From Actinomycetota bacterium (GTDB taxonomy: Bacteria > Actinomycetota > UBA4738 > HRBIN12): a stretch of DNA of 64,000 nt. Each line of letters opens with the position of its first letter. Position 1 is the stretch's first letter. Below are positions 34,876-43,360 of this stretch, in pieces. The notes below the pieces were generated by a model, which saw nothing but the letters and a program-made list of their open reading frames with translations, was not told the DNA's origin and searched no databases. The translations under genes were made by a program, and so were the position numbers. The stretch covers positions 1 to 64,000 of the forward strand of contig DASQWI010000009.1 in assembly GCA_035640355.1 (NCBI GenBank), given 5' to 3'.

Positions 34876-35790
34876 CTAGGCCTCGAGGGCGCCTCGCAGG
34901 TGACGCAGCTTGTCTGGATTCGCGACGGCGCGCATCGCCTGCACGCGGTCGTCGGCGATGTCGAGCGTGATGGCGACGACCGGCTGGCCGGCAGCATCGA
35001 ACAGGATCGCGCCCGGCTGGCCGTTGATCGTCGCCAGTCGCATCGCGCTGACACCGACGACGCGCTGCCCTCGCCACCTCGCGGAGAGGATCAGGCGAGC
35101 AACACGTTCGGCGCCGTGAACCGGCTTGGGCAGCGCGGGAGCCTTCCCGCCGCCGTCGCCATAGGCGACCACATCCGCCGAGAGGAGCGCGAGGAGAGCC
35201 TCCTCGTCGCCGTTCCACGTCGCCTCGAAGAATCGCCGCGCGAGCTCCTCGCGTCGCTTCCTCGACGCCTCGAACCTCGGACGCTCCGACTGGACGTGGC
35301 GTCGGGCCCGAGCGGCGATCTGCCGGCAGTTGTCCTCGCTCCGCTCGACGACCTTCGCGATCTCGTCGTAGCCGTAGTCGAAGACCTCGCGAAGGAGGAA
35401 CACGGCACGCTCGACGGGCGTGAGATTCTCGAGAAGGAGCAGGAAGGCCATGGAAAGGGAGTCGGCCGTCTCCGCATGCGCACCCACCTCTTCCTCTTCG
35501 GTCACGATCGGTTCGGGCAGCCACGTTCCGACGTAGCGCTCTCTCCTCACCCGGGCCGAACGCAGGTGGTCGATCGCCAGCCTCGTCGTGACCGCCGACA
35601 GGTACGCCTTCGGCGAGTCGACATGGGTCCCCGCCGAGACCTCGCGGTGGTACCGGAGGAAGGCCTCCTGGGCGATGTCTTCCGCGTCGCTGGCGCTGCT
35701 CACCATCCGATAGGCAATCGAGAACATGAGCGGCCGAAGCTCCTGATACAGATCGCCCACGGGCGCCTCCCGGCCAGACCTGATCGCCAT
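34876..35790 (-). CDS. sigJ: ECF41-type RNA polymerase sigma factor (SigJ-like)
   Basis: 304 residues: sigma-2 (YQELRPLMFSIAYRMVSSASDAEDIAQEAFLRY), sigma-4 (LTPVERAVFLLREVFDYGYDEIAKVVERSEDNCRQ), and a C-terminal SnoaL-like domain (about 190-300) that in ECF41 factors replaces an anti-sigma factor. The end RAVANPDKLRHL matches the NPDKL element known to tune ECF41 activity. I start at ATG 35790 because the frame upstream covers the divergent gene and the promoter. The minus-strand promoter just upstream matches the ECF41 consensus, so it is probably autoregulated. Confidence 0.93.
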   Translation of the reverse strand: MAIRSGREAPVGDLYQELRPLMFSIAYRMVSSASDAEDIAQEAFLRYHREVSAGTHVDSPKAYLSAVTTRLAIDHLRSARVRRERYVGTWLPEPIVTEEEEVGAHAETADSLSMAFLLLLENLTPVERAVFLLREVFDYGYDEIAKVVERSEDNCRQIAARARRHVQSERPRFEASRKRREELARRFFEATWNGDEEALLALLSADVVAYGDGGGKAPALPKPVHGAERVARLILSARWRGQRVVGVSAMRLATINGQPGAILFDAAGQPVVAITLDIADDRVQAMRAVANPDKLRHLRGALEA

Positions 35791-35802
35791 CCTGTCACCC
35801 AA

Positions 35803-35829
35803 GACGAGATGGCACCTCGTCCTGTGACA
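35803..35829 (-). promoter_or_regulatory. ECF41-type promoter of the sigma gene
   Basis: On the minus strand TGTCACA (35829-35823), 16 bases, CGTC (35806-35803). This is the form I recall for ECF41 promoters. Transcription should start about 35797, leaving a very short leader before ATG 35790. Confidence 0.7.
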
Positions 35830-35846
35830 CCTCTCCGAGGTGTCAC
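35824..35846. repeat. Perfect inverted repeat at the divergent ECF41 promoters
   Basis: GTGACACCTC (35824-35833) and GAGGTGTCAC (35837-35846) are exact complements around TCC. The two arms contain the minus-35 boxes of the leftward and rightward promoters. Confidence 0.75.
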
Positions 35847-35867
35847 GCCGCCGCTCGGGCGTTCGTC
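35841..35867 (+). promoter_or_regulatory. ECF41-type promoter of the MerR-effector gene
   Basis: TGTCACG (35841-35847), 16 bases, CGTC (35864-35867), one mismatch from the leftward promoter. Start of transcription would be near 35874, leaving room for AGGAGG before ATG 35894. Confidence 0.65.
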
Positions 35868-35893
35868 TTGTAACAGAAGAGAGAGGAGGGATG

Positions 35894-36205
35894 ATGCGAG
35901 GCCCGAACTCGAAGGCGGCACGAGTGCTCCTGCGACAGGACATGCCGCTGGGTGAGGTGCGCGCCGTCCTGGAGGCGGCCGACCCGGCGGTCGTCCACCG
36001 ATATCTGGAGCTGCACCGCGAGCGCCTCGAGGAGCAGATCGCCGAGCGAGGGCGCGTGCTCGACGTTATCGAGCGGATGCTCACGGAAAGCCTCGTGGCG
36101 AACGACAACGCGAGGACCTCCGCCGGGTCTCGCGAGCCGGTTCAGCCTTCGCCCGGGTCGACCTCGGCGTCGGGTCGTTTGTACCGCCGCATGCGTTCCG
36201 GATAG
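35894..36205 (+). CDS. MerR effector-domain-like helical protein without DNA-binding domain
   Basis: 103 residues. MPLGEVRAVLEAADPAVVHRYLELH followed by a long coiled-coil helix (RERLEEQIAERGRVLDVIERML) matches the second half of MerR regulators: end of the winged helix and the dimerisation helix. The helix-turn-helix is absent. ATG 35894 (or 35891) follows GAGAGGAGGG. Its last 20 codons overlap the tail of the convergent gene. Lying under an ECF41-type promoter it may be a partner or antagonist of a full MerR protein or of the sigma factor. Confidence 0.65.
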   Translation: MRGPNSKAARVLLRQDMPLGEVRAVLEAADPAVVHRYLELHRERLEEQIAERGRVLDVIERMLTESLVANDNARTSAGSREPVQPSPGSTSASGRLYRRMRSG

Positions 36206-36600
36206 CCCACGCGCGTCGCGTCGTTGACCTTCAGGCCTCGGGTGCGGGCGAGGTCCCGGAGGAATCGGTCGTCGGCGAGTGCGATGCGGGTCCACTCACC
36301 GTCGGCCGCATCCAGGACCACGGAGAGCGGATGCATGACCGTTCGCGGCTCGACGAACGCCTCGACACCTTGGCGCGAGTCGAGGAACGCCGTGATCCAC
36401 TGGCGATCCTCGGGCTCTCCCGGGCCGAGCTTCATCTGACGGGCGATCTGCCGCGTCCGTGGCTCCCAGTCGTAGTTCCGCTGGCGCGGGGTGAACGTCG
36501 GTCCTCGGCGACGGAGCCGAGCGCGGATCGAGCCGACGACCGTCCACACGACGCCCGCCGCCAGCGCGACCATCAGTGCGAGCAGGACGAGTCGGATCAT
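36142..36600 (-). CDS. Small membrane-anchored hypothetical protein
   Basis: 152 residues: one N-terminal helix (MIRLVLLALMVALAAGVVWTVV), a basic stretch (RARLRRR), then a soluble domain with DWEPRTRQIARQMKLGPGEP, ITAFLDSRQGVEAFVEPRTV and IALADDRFLRDLARTRGLK. I do not recognise a family. It has its own gene between divergent and convergent neighbours and overlaps the tail of the MerR-effector gene by 64 bases. Confidence 0.7.
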   Translation of the reverse strand: MIRLVLLALMVALAAGVVWTVVGSIRARLRRRGPTFTPRQRNYDWEPRTRQIARQMKLGPGEPEDRQWITAFLDSRQGVEAFVEPRTVMHPLSVVLDAADGEWTRIALADDRFLRDLARTRGLKVNDATRVGYPERMRRYKRPDAEVDPGEG

Positions 36601-36677
36601 CCCCCGGGATCATACGGAGGCCCTTCCACCGCGGCGTTTGGCACTCCGGGCCCGGGGCGCCATCATCGGGTCATCTC

Positions 36678-37727
36678 GTGAAGACGCGCCTTGCGCTCGC
36701 CGTCGCGCTCGTGACTCTGTTCGTGACGACATCGGACGCGTCGCCGGTGGCGCGGCAGGACCTCCCACGCATCCAACGCCTCCTCCCGCGCGGGCTCCCG
36801 GGGCGGTTCGTGATCGGCGCCGCCGGCGACATCGCGTGCGAGTCCGATCCCAACGGCAGCGCCACGCCGGGCCTGTGTCAGTACGACGACACGTCAGATC
36901 TGATCCACCGCACGGGGCTCGCCGAGGTGCTCTTGCTGGGGGACATCCAGTACGAGCAGGGCGAGTACCGGGCGTTCCAGTCCTACTTCGACCCGACGTG
37001 GGGGCGCGCACTCTCGAACATCAGCCCGGCTCCGGGCAACCACGAGTACCCCAACGGCCCGTCCTCGGTCCCTCGCGGGTACTTCCGGTACTTCGGCAAC
37101 GACGTCAGGGGGCCGAACCGCCTCGGCTACTACTCGTTCGATATCGGCGCGTGTCCGAACGACCCGTGCTGGCACCTCATCTCGCTCAACTCGGAGCTGT
37201 GTTTCGCGCCGGGCGGGTGCGGGCCCGCGGCCGATCCGAATGACCCGGGGCCGGGCAACCGGATGCACACGTGGCTCACGCGCGACCTGGCAAACCACCC
37301 GGACAGCGAGTACCCGTGCACGCTCGCCTACTGGCATCACCCGCTCTTCTCGTTCTCGACGGGGAGCGGCGCGTCCGCGGCGATTCGGCCGCTGTGGCAA
37401 CTTCTGTATGACGCCGGCGCGGACGTCGTCCTCAGCGGACACTCGCACAACTACCAGCGGTGGAAGCCGCAGCATCCTTCGGGAACGCTCGATCACGACC
37501 GGGGCATCCGGCAGTTCGTCGTCGGAACGGGCGGACGCAGCCTGTACGCCCTACCGAGCGGCGACATGCCGCAGAACCTCACCGCCGCGCAGGCGTACTC
37601 GTTCGGCATCCTCGAGATCGCACTTCGGCCCGATGCCTACCGGTGGAAGTTCCTAACCGCCGTGGGGCAGCCGGCGTTCGAAGACTCCGCCGCCAGGACG
37701 GCGGCCTGCGTCCGCCTCACCGCCTGA
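36678..37727 (+). CDS. Secreted metallophosphoesterase
   Basis: 349 residues with a signal peptide (VKTRLALAVALVTLFVTTSDASP). The calcineurin-like metal motifs are AAGDIACE, LLGDIQYEQG, PAPGNHEYPNG, YWHHPLFS and SGHSHNYQRW. Four Cys pairs are likely oxidised outside the cell. Relatives are purple-acid-phosphatase-like or alkaline phosphatases. GTG 36678 begins the signal peptide. Single gene. Confidence 0.9.
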   Translation: MKTRLALAVALVTLFVTTSDASPVARQDLPRIQRLLPRGLPGRFVIGAAGDIACESDPNGSATPGLCQYDDTSDLIHRTGLAEVLLLGDIQYEQGEYRAFQSYFDPTWGRALSNISPAPGNHEYPNGPSSVPRGYFRYFGNDVRGPNRLGYYSFDIGACPNDPCWHLISLNSELCFAPGGCGPAADPNDPGPGNRMHTWLTRDLANHPDSEYPCTLAYWHHPLFSFSTGSGASAAIRPLWQLLYDAGADVVLSGHSHNYQRWKPQHPSGTLDHDRGIRQFVVGTGGRSLYALPSGDMPQNLTAAQAYSFGILEIALRPDAYRWKFLTAVGQPAFEDSAARTAACVRLTA

Positions 37728-37754
37728 CCTGCCGCCACCGTCGGTGGGCGATCA

Positions 37755-38693
37755 TCACCCTCTGGCCGAGCGGTAGGCATGCTCGACCACCTGCATCACG
37801 ACGCGTCCGACCTCGCCCGACGGGCGCGGTTGACGGCCCTCGGCGATCGCGTCGAGGAACTCCGCCATCTGAGCCGAGTACATCGGCTGCGTGTCGTGTT
37901 TGTAGTCCTCGCTCGGCGGCTCCGGATCCCAGATGCGAGCGTACCCCTTCGTCCCGTACACCTCGGTGTCGGCCTCGAGCCCACCGACGTGGGGTTGCCA
38001 CCATCCGGACTCGACGACCGAGTTCGTTCCGTTCGACCAGGTGATGAGCAGGATGCCGTCGTCGTCGACCTTGTACGTGCCGAAGCGGGTGCCGATCGCG
38101 GCGCACACGCGGTTCGGCGTCGGGTCACCGAGCAGGAACCGCGCCGTGTCGATCGCGTGCACCCCCATGTCGACGAGCGCACCGCCGCCGGCGAGCGCGG
38201 GGTCGACGAACCACCCCTCGGGTCCCCACGTAGCGTGGGCCCCGTACCCGCGCGTCTTCACGACCTCGCCGAGCTCACCCGACGCCACCCGCTCGCGCAT
38301 CGCGCGCACCTCGTCCCGGAACCGCCAGCAGTGCGCGACCATAAGGAACGCGCCCGACGCGCGAGAGGCGCCGATCATCTCGTCGCATTCGCCCACGGAC
38401 ATCGCCATCGGCTTCTCCACGATCACGTGCTTGCCGGCACGAAGGAGTGCAACCGACTGAGGGGCATGGAGCGCGTTCGGCGTCGCGACGACGGCCGCGT
38501 CGACATCGGTTGCCTCGACGATCTCGTTCCAGTCCGCCGTCACATGCGGGATCGCGTAGCGCTCGGCGAGCGCCGTCGCCGACGGCTCACGCCAGTTGGC
38601 CACGGCGACGAGCTCCGCGCCCGGATGCTCGTGCACCGCGCGCGCGTGGAACTCCTGCACGTAGCCAGATCCCAGCAGGGCGACTCGAATCAC
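37755..38693 (-). CDS. Gfo/Idh/MocA-family NAD(P)-dependent oxidoreductase
   Basis: 312 residues with Rossmann motif VALLGSGYVQEFHARAV, the EKPMAMSVGECDEM lysine region and DMGVHAIDTARFLLGDP, standard for sugar or inositol dehydrogenases. GTG 38693 starts 12 bases after the second permease, last in the leftward operon ROK-SBP-permease-permease-oxidoreductase. It probably oxidises the imported sugar, cyclitol or derivative at a ring hydroxyl. Confidence 0.93.
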   Translation of the reverse strand: MIRVALLGSGYVQEFHARAVHEHPGAELVAVANWREPSATALAERYAIPHVTADWNEIVEATDVDAAVVATPNALHAPQSVALLRAGKHVIVEKPMAMSVGECDEMIGASRASGAFLMVAHCWRFRDEVRAMRERVASGELGEVVKTRGYGAHATWGPEGWFVDPALAGGGALVDMGVHAIDTARFLLGDPTPNRVCAAIGTRFGTYKVDDDGILLITWSNGTNSVVESGWWQPHVGGLEADTEVYGTKGYARIWDPEPPSEDYKHDTQPMYSAQMAEFLDAIAEGRQPRPSGEVGRVVMQVVEHAYRSARG

Positions 38694-38705
38694 CGAAAGG
38701 GGACG

Positions 38706-39533
38706 CTAGCCCTTCACGCCGGTGAGCGTGACGCCCTCGACGAAGACCCGCTGCGCCAGGAAGAACAGGATGATGACCGGAAGCATGAACAGGATCGACG
38801 CGGCCATCACGAGGTTCCACTCCGTTCCGTGTCGCTGGTTGAACTCCGACATCGCGATCGTCAGCGTCCAGAGCTTCTCGTTCGCTCCGACGAACAGGAG
38901 CGGGGCGAACAGATCGTTCCAGTTGTAGAGGAAGTTGAAGATCGCCACAGCGGCGATGGCCGGCTTGGCCAGCGGCACGATGACCCGGGTCATGATCTGG
39001 AACTCGCTCGCTCCGTCGACGCGCGCGGCGTCGGACAGCTCCTCGGGAATCGTGAGGAAGAACTGCCTGAGCAGGAAGATGGAGAACGCGTCGCCCAGGA
39101 AGCTCGGCAGGATCAGCGGCGTGAGATGTCCGACCTGCCCCAGACGGACCCAGATGATGTACAGCGGAACGATCGTCACCTGGACCGACAGCATCAGCGT
39201 GGACAGAATGAGAACGAAGGCGAACTGCCGGCCTCGCCAACGCATCCGCGAGAGCGCGTACGCCACGGGGATACACGATACGAGGATGCCGATCGTGGAT
39301 CCCACGGCGATCTGCGTCGTGTTCCACGCGTAGCGAATCAGCGGCAGTCGGTCGAAGACCTCGGCGAAGTTCACCCAGCGGAACGGGTCCGGCCAGAACG
39401 ACGGCGTGACGGCTTGGTGATCCGTCATCACCGCGGTGAGCGTGATGAACACGAACGGTGCCAGGAAGATCACGCAGAAGGCGATCAGCACGGAATGCCG
39501 GGCGATGGTCAGCAGGAACTGCCTGCGGCGCAC
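38706..39533 (-). CDS. Carbohydrate ABC permease 2 (MalG-like)
   Basis: 275 residues, about six membrane helices; EAA loop LSDAARVDGASEFQIMTRVIVPLAKP. I use GTG 39533 (VRRRQFLLTIARH). An upstream in-frame stretch of about 25 codons lacks ATG or GTG; an AGGAG followed at 7 bases by ATA near 39611 is noted but not used. Partner of the permease at 39605-40495. Confidence 0.9.
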   Translation of the reverse strand: MRRRQFLLTIARHSVLIAFCVIFLAPFVFITLTAVMTDHQAVTPSFWPDPFRWVNFAEVFDRLPLIRYAWNTTQIAVGSTIGILVSCIPVAYALSRMRWRGRQFAFVLILSTLMLSVQVTIVPLYIIWVRLGQVGHLTPLILPSFLGDAFSIFLLRQFFLTIPEELSDAARVDGASEFQIMTRVIVPLAKPAIAAVAIFNFLYNWNDLFAPLLFVGANEKLWTLTIAMSEFNQRHGTEWNLVMAASILFMLPVIILFFLAQRVFVEGVTLTGVKG

Positions 39534-39604
39534 GTCGTCCGGTACGGGCCGGCGCCGGATCTCGGCGACGGATCTCCGTCGAGGGCGAGCGGTGGCGACT
39601 GTGG

Positions 39605-40495
39605 CTATCGGAGCGCTCCTTGGTAGTGGACCCACCTGCGCGAAGTCTTGATGAGCACGAGCGTGCAGATCATCGTGATGGCGAACAGCACCCAGGCGAG
39701 CGCCGCGGCGTATCCCATTCGGAACGCCTGGAAGCCCTGCTGGAAGAGGTAGATCGAGAAGAACAGCATCGAGCCCTCGGGCGCTCCGAGGTTCTGCGCG
39801 CCCTCGGCGATCGACGTCCCCGCCACCGACAGTGCGACGACGTACGCCTGCGTGAACAGCTGGAAGCCGTAGATCACGCCGATCACCAGGGAGAAGAAGA
39901 TGACGGGGGAGATCATGGGCAGCGTGACGTGCCGGAACTTCTGCCACCCGCTCGCGCCCTCGATATCGGCGGCCTCGTAGAGCTGGCTGGGGACGTCGAG
40001 GAGCCCGGCGAGGAAGATGATCATCGCGTCGCCGATCCCCCATAGGCCGAGGATGATCAGACCCCACTTGGACGTCCCGGGCCCGTGGAACCACAGCGGT
40101 GGATCGCCGATGCCGATCCCCCGGAGGATCTGGTTGATCGGTCCGAATCGCGGGTTGAACACGACGACGAAGGCGAGCGCCGCGGCCGCCGGCGGCGCGA
40201 TCGACGGCAGGAAGTAGATCGTCCGATACACGCGCGAGCCCTTTCGTGGGAGCGTGAGAAGCCACGCCGTGAAGACGCCGAATACGATCCGCAACGGGAC
40301 ACCGACACCGATGATCCATAGCGTGTTGCGGATCGCCTCCCAGAAGAACGGGTCGCGCGTGAACAGCAACCGGTAGTTCTCGGTTCCGATCCACTCGGGA
40401 GACGTGAGCAGCGAGTACTTGGTGAACGAGAAGTACAGCGACGACACCATGGGATAGAGGATCAGGAACAAGAATCCCGCGATCCACGGCGACAT
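39605..40495 (-). CDS. Carbohydrate ABC permease 1 (MalF-like)
   Basis: 296 residues with six helices; EAA loop EAADIEGASGWQKFRHVTLPMISPV. ATG 40495 is the only normal start, yet the frame is open upstream and continues the family pattern (RPRNVKRGLTILLF before MSPWIAGF), which would complete the first helix. The true start may be a rare codon such as ATC or ATT about 20-35 codons upstream. The gene follows the binding protein. Confidence 0.9.
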   Translation of the reverse strand: MSPWIAGFLFLILYPMVSSLYFSFTKYSLLTSPEWIGTENYRLLFTRDPFFWEAIRNTLWIIGVGVPLRIVFGVFTAWLLTLPRKGSRVYRTIYFLPSIAPPAAAALAFVVVFNPRFGPINQILRGIGIGDPPLWFHGPGTSKWGLIILGLWGIGDAMIIFLAGLLDVPSQLYEAADIEGASGWQKFRHVTLPMISPVIFFSLVIGVIYGFQLFTQAYVVALSVAGTSIAEGAQNLGAPEGSMLFFSIYLFQQGFQAFRMGYAAALAWVLFAITMICTLVLIKTSRRWVHYQGALR

Positions 40496-40636
40496 GAACA
40501 GCAGGATGGTGAGGCCGCGTTTGACGTTGCGGGGGCGGGGCCGGCGTCGTACGACGCCGGCCCCGGCCCGAGCCGTCCGAATCTGGCCCTGAGCGACGCC
40601 CGTGATCGAGCTCCCCCTCTCCTGGGCTCTAGTTCT

Positions 40637-41980
40637 CTAGGCCTGCGCGAGCTGGTCGTCGATCTGTTGCGCGACCTGCGCCAAGCCGCCCTCGAGGTCG
40701 TCGGTCCGTCCCGTCTGCCACCGCGCGGCGAAGTCGGCCAGCGTGGTCTGGTCGGCCGAACCGATCGCGGAGTGTTCCTTGTAGTGCGACTCGGGGTGCT
40801 GGAAGATCTCGAGGAACGTCTCGAATTGCGGCGTGACGTCGAGATCCGGGGACTCCAGGGCGTCGAATGTCGTCGGGACGTTCCTCACGTTGTTCGCCAT
40901 GTACACGAGCGTGTCGGTGTTCGTCGCCATGTACTGCAGGAGCAGCCAGGCTTCCTCTGGGTGCGCGGAGCCACGAGGAATCCCGATGATCGTGCCGCCG
41001 ATCTGGCCGACGCCGTACGAGTCCGCGCGGTCATCCGGAACGGGGAAGGGCGCAGTGGCGTAGTTCATGTCGGGGACCTCGTCCGCGATGAACGCCGTCC
41101 GCCACTCGCCGTCCATGTTCATGGCGACGCGGCCGTCCTGGAAGTCGTTGGCCGAGGAGAACTCATCTCCCTGGCCGGCCACGAACTCTTCCAGGCGAGC
41201 GGCTCCGGTCTCGAAGTCGCCCTCGCCGTACACGTTGGCGATGAAATCGCGCTGCCACTCGAACATCTCCACCCACGCGGCGTCGTCGTCGATCGCGGAC
41301 TGCGTTCCGTCCTCGCTGTACCACTGGGCGTCGAACAGCGTGCTCACCGTCACGACTGTTGTCTCGTAATAGCCGAGCGACATGACGATGCCGGCGCGTT
41401 CGATCGAGCCGTTCGGGGCGAACACTGTGAGCTCGCGGGCAACGTCTTCGAGCTCCGAGAACGTCGTCGGCGGTTCCTCGATCCCCGCCTCCTCGAACAT
41501 GTCGACGTTGTAGTACAGGCCGTACGCATCGGTGAGGAACGGGAGCGCGCACTGGCTGCCCCCGAAGCTCGTGTATGACAACGCTGCGTCAGGGAACTGT
41601 CCGAGGTCGAATTGATCGCGCTCCATGAACGGCGTCAGGTCCTGCCACGCGCCCGACGAACAGAACTGACCGATGTTGTCGAGCGTGAACGACAGCACCA
41701 CGTCAGGCGGCTCACCCGCGTTGATCGCGTTGATGATCCTCTGATCGCCGACGCCGCCCGTGCTGTTGACGGTGATGTTCGGATGCTCCTCCGTGAACCC
41801 GTCGAAGATCTGGTTGAACTGACGCAGCTCACGCCCCGTCCACGCACCCCACATCTCGAGCGTGACCGGTTCCTGCGGTCCGGTCGGCGCCGTCTCCGCC
41901 GGACCCTCGTCCTCGCCGCCGGCCGTGCAGGCCGCGGCCACCAGTGCGAACGTCGCCACCACGATCAACCCACGTTTCAT
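40637..41980 (-). CDS. Carbohydrate ABC substrate-binding lipoprotein
   Basis: 447 residues: signal peptide and lipobox ALVAAACTAGG, an acidic Pro/Thr linker, then an SBP_bac_1 (MalE-like) fold: LEMWGAWTGRELRQFNQIFDGF, PPDVVLSFTLDNIGQF, GRVAMNMDGEW and GGTIIGIPRGSAHPEEAWLLLQY. ATG 41980 is preceded by GGGAGGCGAC. Likely ligand a sugar, disaccharide or glycoside. Its ATPase is not in this operon; the MsmX-type ATPase at 48192 probably serves it. Confidence 0.93.
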   Translation of the reverse strand: MKRGLIVVATFALVAAACTAGGEDEGPAETAPTGPQEPVTLEMWGAWTGRELRQFNQIFDGFTEEHPNITVNSTGGVGDQRIINAINAGEPPDVVLSFTLDNIGQFCSSGAWQDLTPFMERDQFDLGQFPDAALSYTSFGGSQCALPFLTDAYGLYYNVDMFEEAGIEEPPTTFSELEDVARELTVFAPNGSIERAGIVMSLGYYETTVVTVSTLFDAQWYSEDGTQSAIDDDAAWVEMFEWQRDFIANVYGEGDFETGAARLEEFVAGQGDEFSSANDFQDGRVAMNMDGEWRTAFIADEVPDMNYATAPFPVPDDRADSYGVGQIGGTIIGIPRGSAHPEEAWLLLQYMATNTDTLVYMANNVRNVPTTFDALESPDLDVTPQFETFLEIFQHPESHYKEHSAIGSADQTTLADFAARWQTGRTDDLEGGLAQVAQQIDDQLAQA

Positions 41981-42038
41981 GTCGCCTCCCTCTGTTGCCC
42001 CCACGTCACCGAATACTCTTCGCCCCGCCCGATCTTCG

Positions 42039-43166
42039 CTAGGCAGGCACCTCCCCGCGGTCGAACAGCCGATCCTGAGCTGCCTGCAACGCCATCCACA
42101 CGGCACCGTTCAGCGTCGCGTCTTCGCGGAGCACGGACACCTCGATCCGTGGCCGGAACGGCGAGAGCTGCTCGATCTCGCGCTCGACTCGCTCGAGCAA
42201 CAGATCACCGTTGGAGCCGATCCCGCCGCCGAGGATCACCAGCTCCGGATCGACGACCGAGGCCACCGCGGCGACGGCGAGCGAGATCCGTCTTGCAAGA
42301 TCAGCTACGACGCGCATCGCGGTGCGGTCTCCGCGACGGGCCGCCGAGAACACGTTCTTCGCCGTGAGCGGAGGCGCCATCCCCAGCCGCCGAGCCGCGG
42401 ATACGACGCCCGACGCCCCGGCGACCGCGTCGAGAGCGCCGCGCTTGCGGCTCTCGGGCTCGTAGGGCTGCGTCCCCACCAGCGGCAGGTAGCCGATCTC
42501 GCCAGCGGCGCCGCTGCTCCCCCGATACAGCTCGCCGTTCAGGACGAGACCGACGCCCACGCCGGTGCCGACGTGCACCACCACGAAGTGCTCGACATCC
42601 TTCCCCAACCCGCGCCATAGCTCCCCGAGCGCGGCGAGGTTCACATCGTTCTCGAACGCGATATTCGTCCCGAGCTCGCGCTGCACGGCTTCGACGAGAC
42701 CCTGACGCCCCCACCCCGGCAGGCTGTGCGCCAGCGCGACCTGTCCGAGCTCGGGATGGAAGACGCCGGGACTGCCGATCGTCGCGAACGTCACGTGGCG
42801 CCACCGCAACCCGGCTTCATCGGCGAGCGCTCGAGCGATCTCGCCGAGCTGAGAGATGAGCGTCTGAGAGCTCCGCACCCGAGCCCGTTCGTCCCGCCGA
42901 GCGACGATCTCTCCTGTGAGATCCGCCAACGCAGCGCGGACCCACGCACGGCCCACGTCGATCCCGACGACCCAGCCGGCTCGCGCGTTCAGCTCGTACA
43001 AGACGGCGCTCGGTCCCTTCCCGCCGGACGACCGGCCGGCCTCGCGCGCGAGCCGCGAGGACGTCAGGGCCATGAGTGCTTGCGAGACCGTCGGCTTCGA
43101 CAGACCGGTGGCGCGAGCGATCTGCGCTCTCGAGATCGGCCCCCGCTCCCGGATGGCCTCGAGCAC
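42039..43166 (-). CDS. ROK-family transcriptional regulator
   Basis: 375 residues: winged HTH (IRERGPISRAQIARATGLSKPTVSQAL) and ROK domain (VGIDVGRAWVRAALADL, VEHFVVVHVGTGVGVGLVLNGELYRG, ELVILGGGIGSNGDLLL). The usual ROK zinc motif CxCG is not seen: the region after GEIGYLP lacks it. GTG 43166 leaves the first helix slightly short; upstream codons RLLRAINERI fit the family but have no ATG, GTG or TTG. It heads the transporter operon and is divergent from PfkB, with a palindrome between them. Confidence 0.9.
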   Translation of the reverse strand: MLEAIRERGPISRAQIARATGLSKPTVSQALMALTSSRLAREAGRSSGGKGPSAVLYELNARAGWVVGIDVGRAWVRAALADLTGEIVARRDERARVRSSQTLISQLGEIARALADEAGLRWRHVTFATIGSPGVFHPELGQVALAHSLPGWGRQGLVEAVQRELGTNIAFENDVNLAALGELWRGLGKDVEHFVVVHVGTGVGVGLVLNGELYRGSSGAAGEIGYLPLVGTQPYEPESRKRGALDAVAGASGVVSAARRLGMAPPLTAKNVFSAARRGDRTAMRVVADLARRISLAVAAVASVVDPELVILGGGIGSNGDLLLERVEREIEQLSPFRPRIEVSVLREDATLNGAVWMALQAAQDRLFDRGEVPA

Positions 43167-43274
43167 GATGCGCTCGTTGATCGCGCGAAGCAGTCTCGGC
43201 GTGCCGACAGCAACGGATCCGCCAGGACTCGTCGGTCGCCCCCTCCGCTCGAGTGTCTTTGCTTAGAGTTCCTA

Positions 43275-43290
43275 AGGAAAGTTTCCTAAC
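43275..43290. promoter_or_regulatory. ROK operator, copy 1
   Basis: AGGAAAGTTTCCTAAC; its reverse complement GTTAGGAAACTTTCCT is identical to 48113-48128. AGGAAA and TTTCCT form a palindrome around one base. It lies between the ROK operon and the PfkB gene, where it could control both. Confidence 0.7.
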
Positions 43291-43360
43291 TATTCCGGCG
43301 GATGCTACGCTCGCTCGCTTCGGCGAGTCAAGCCACGTTCCTATCGCTGCGAGCGAAGCA

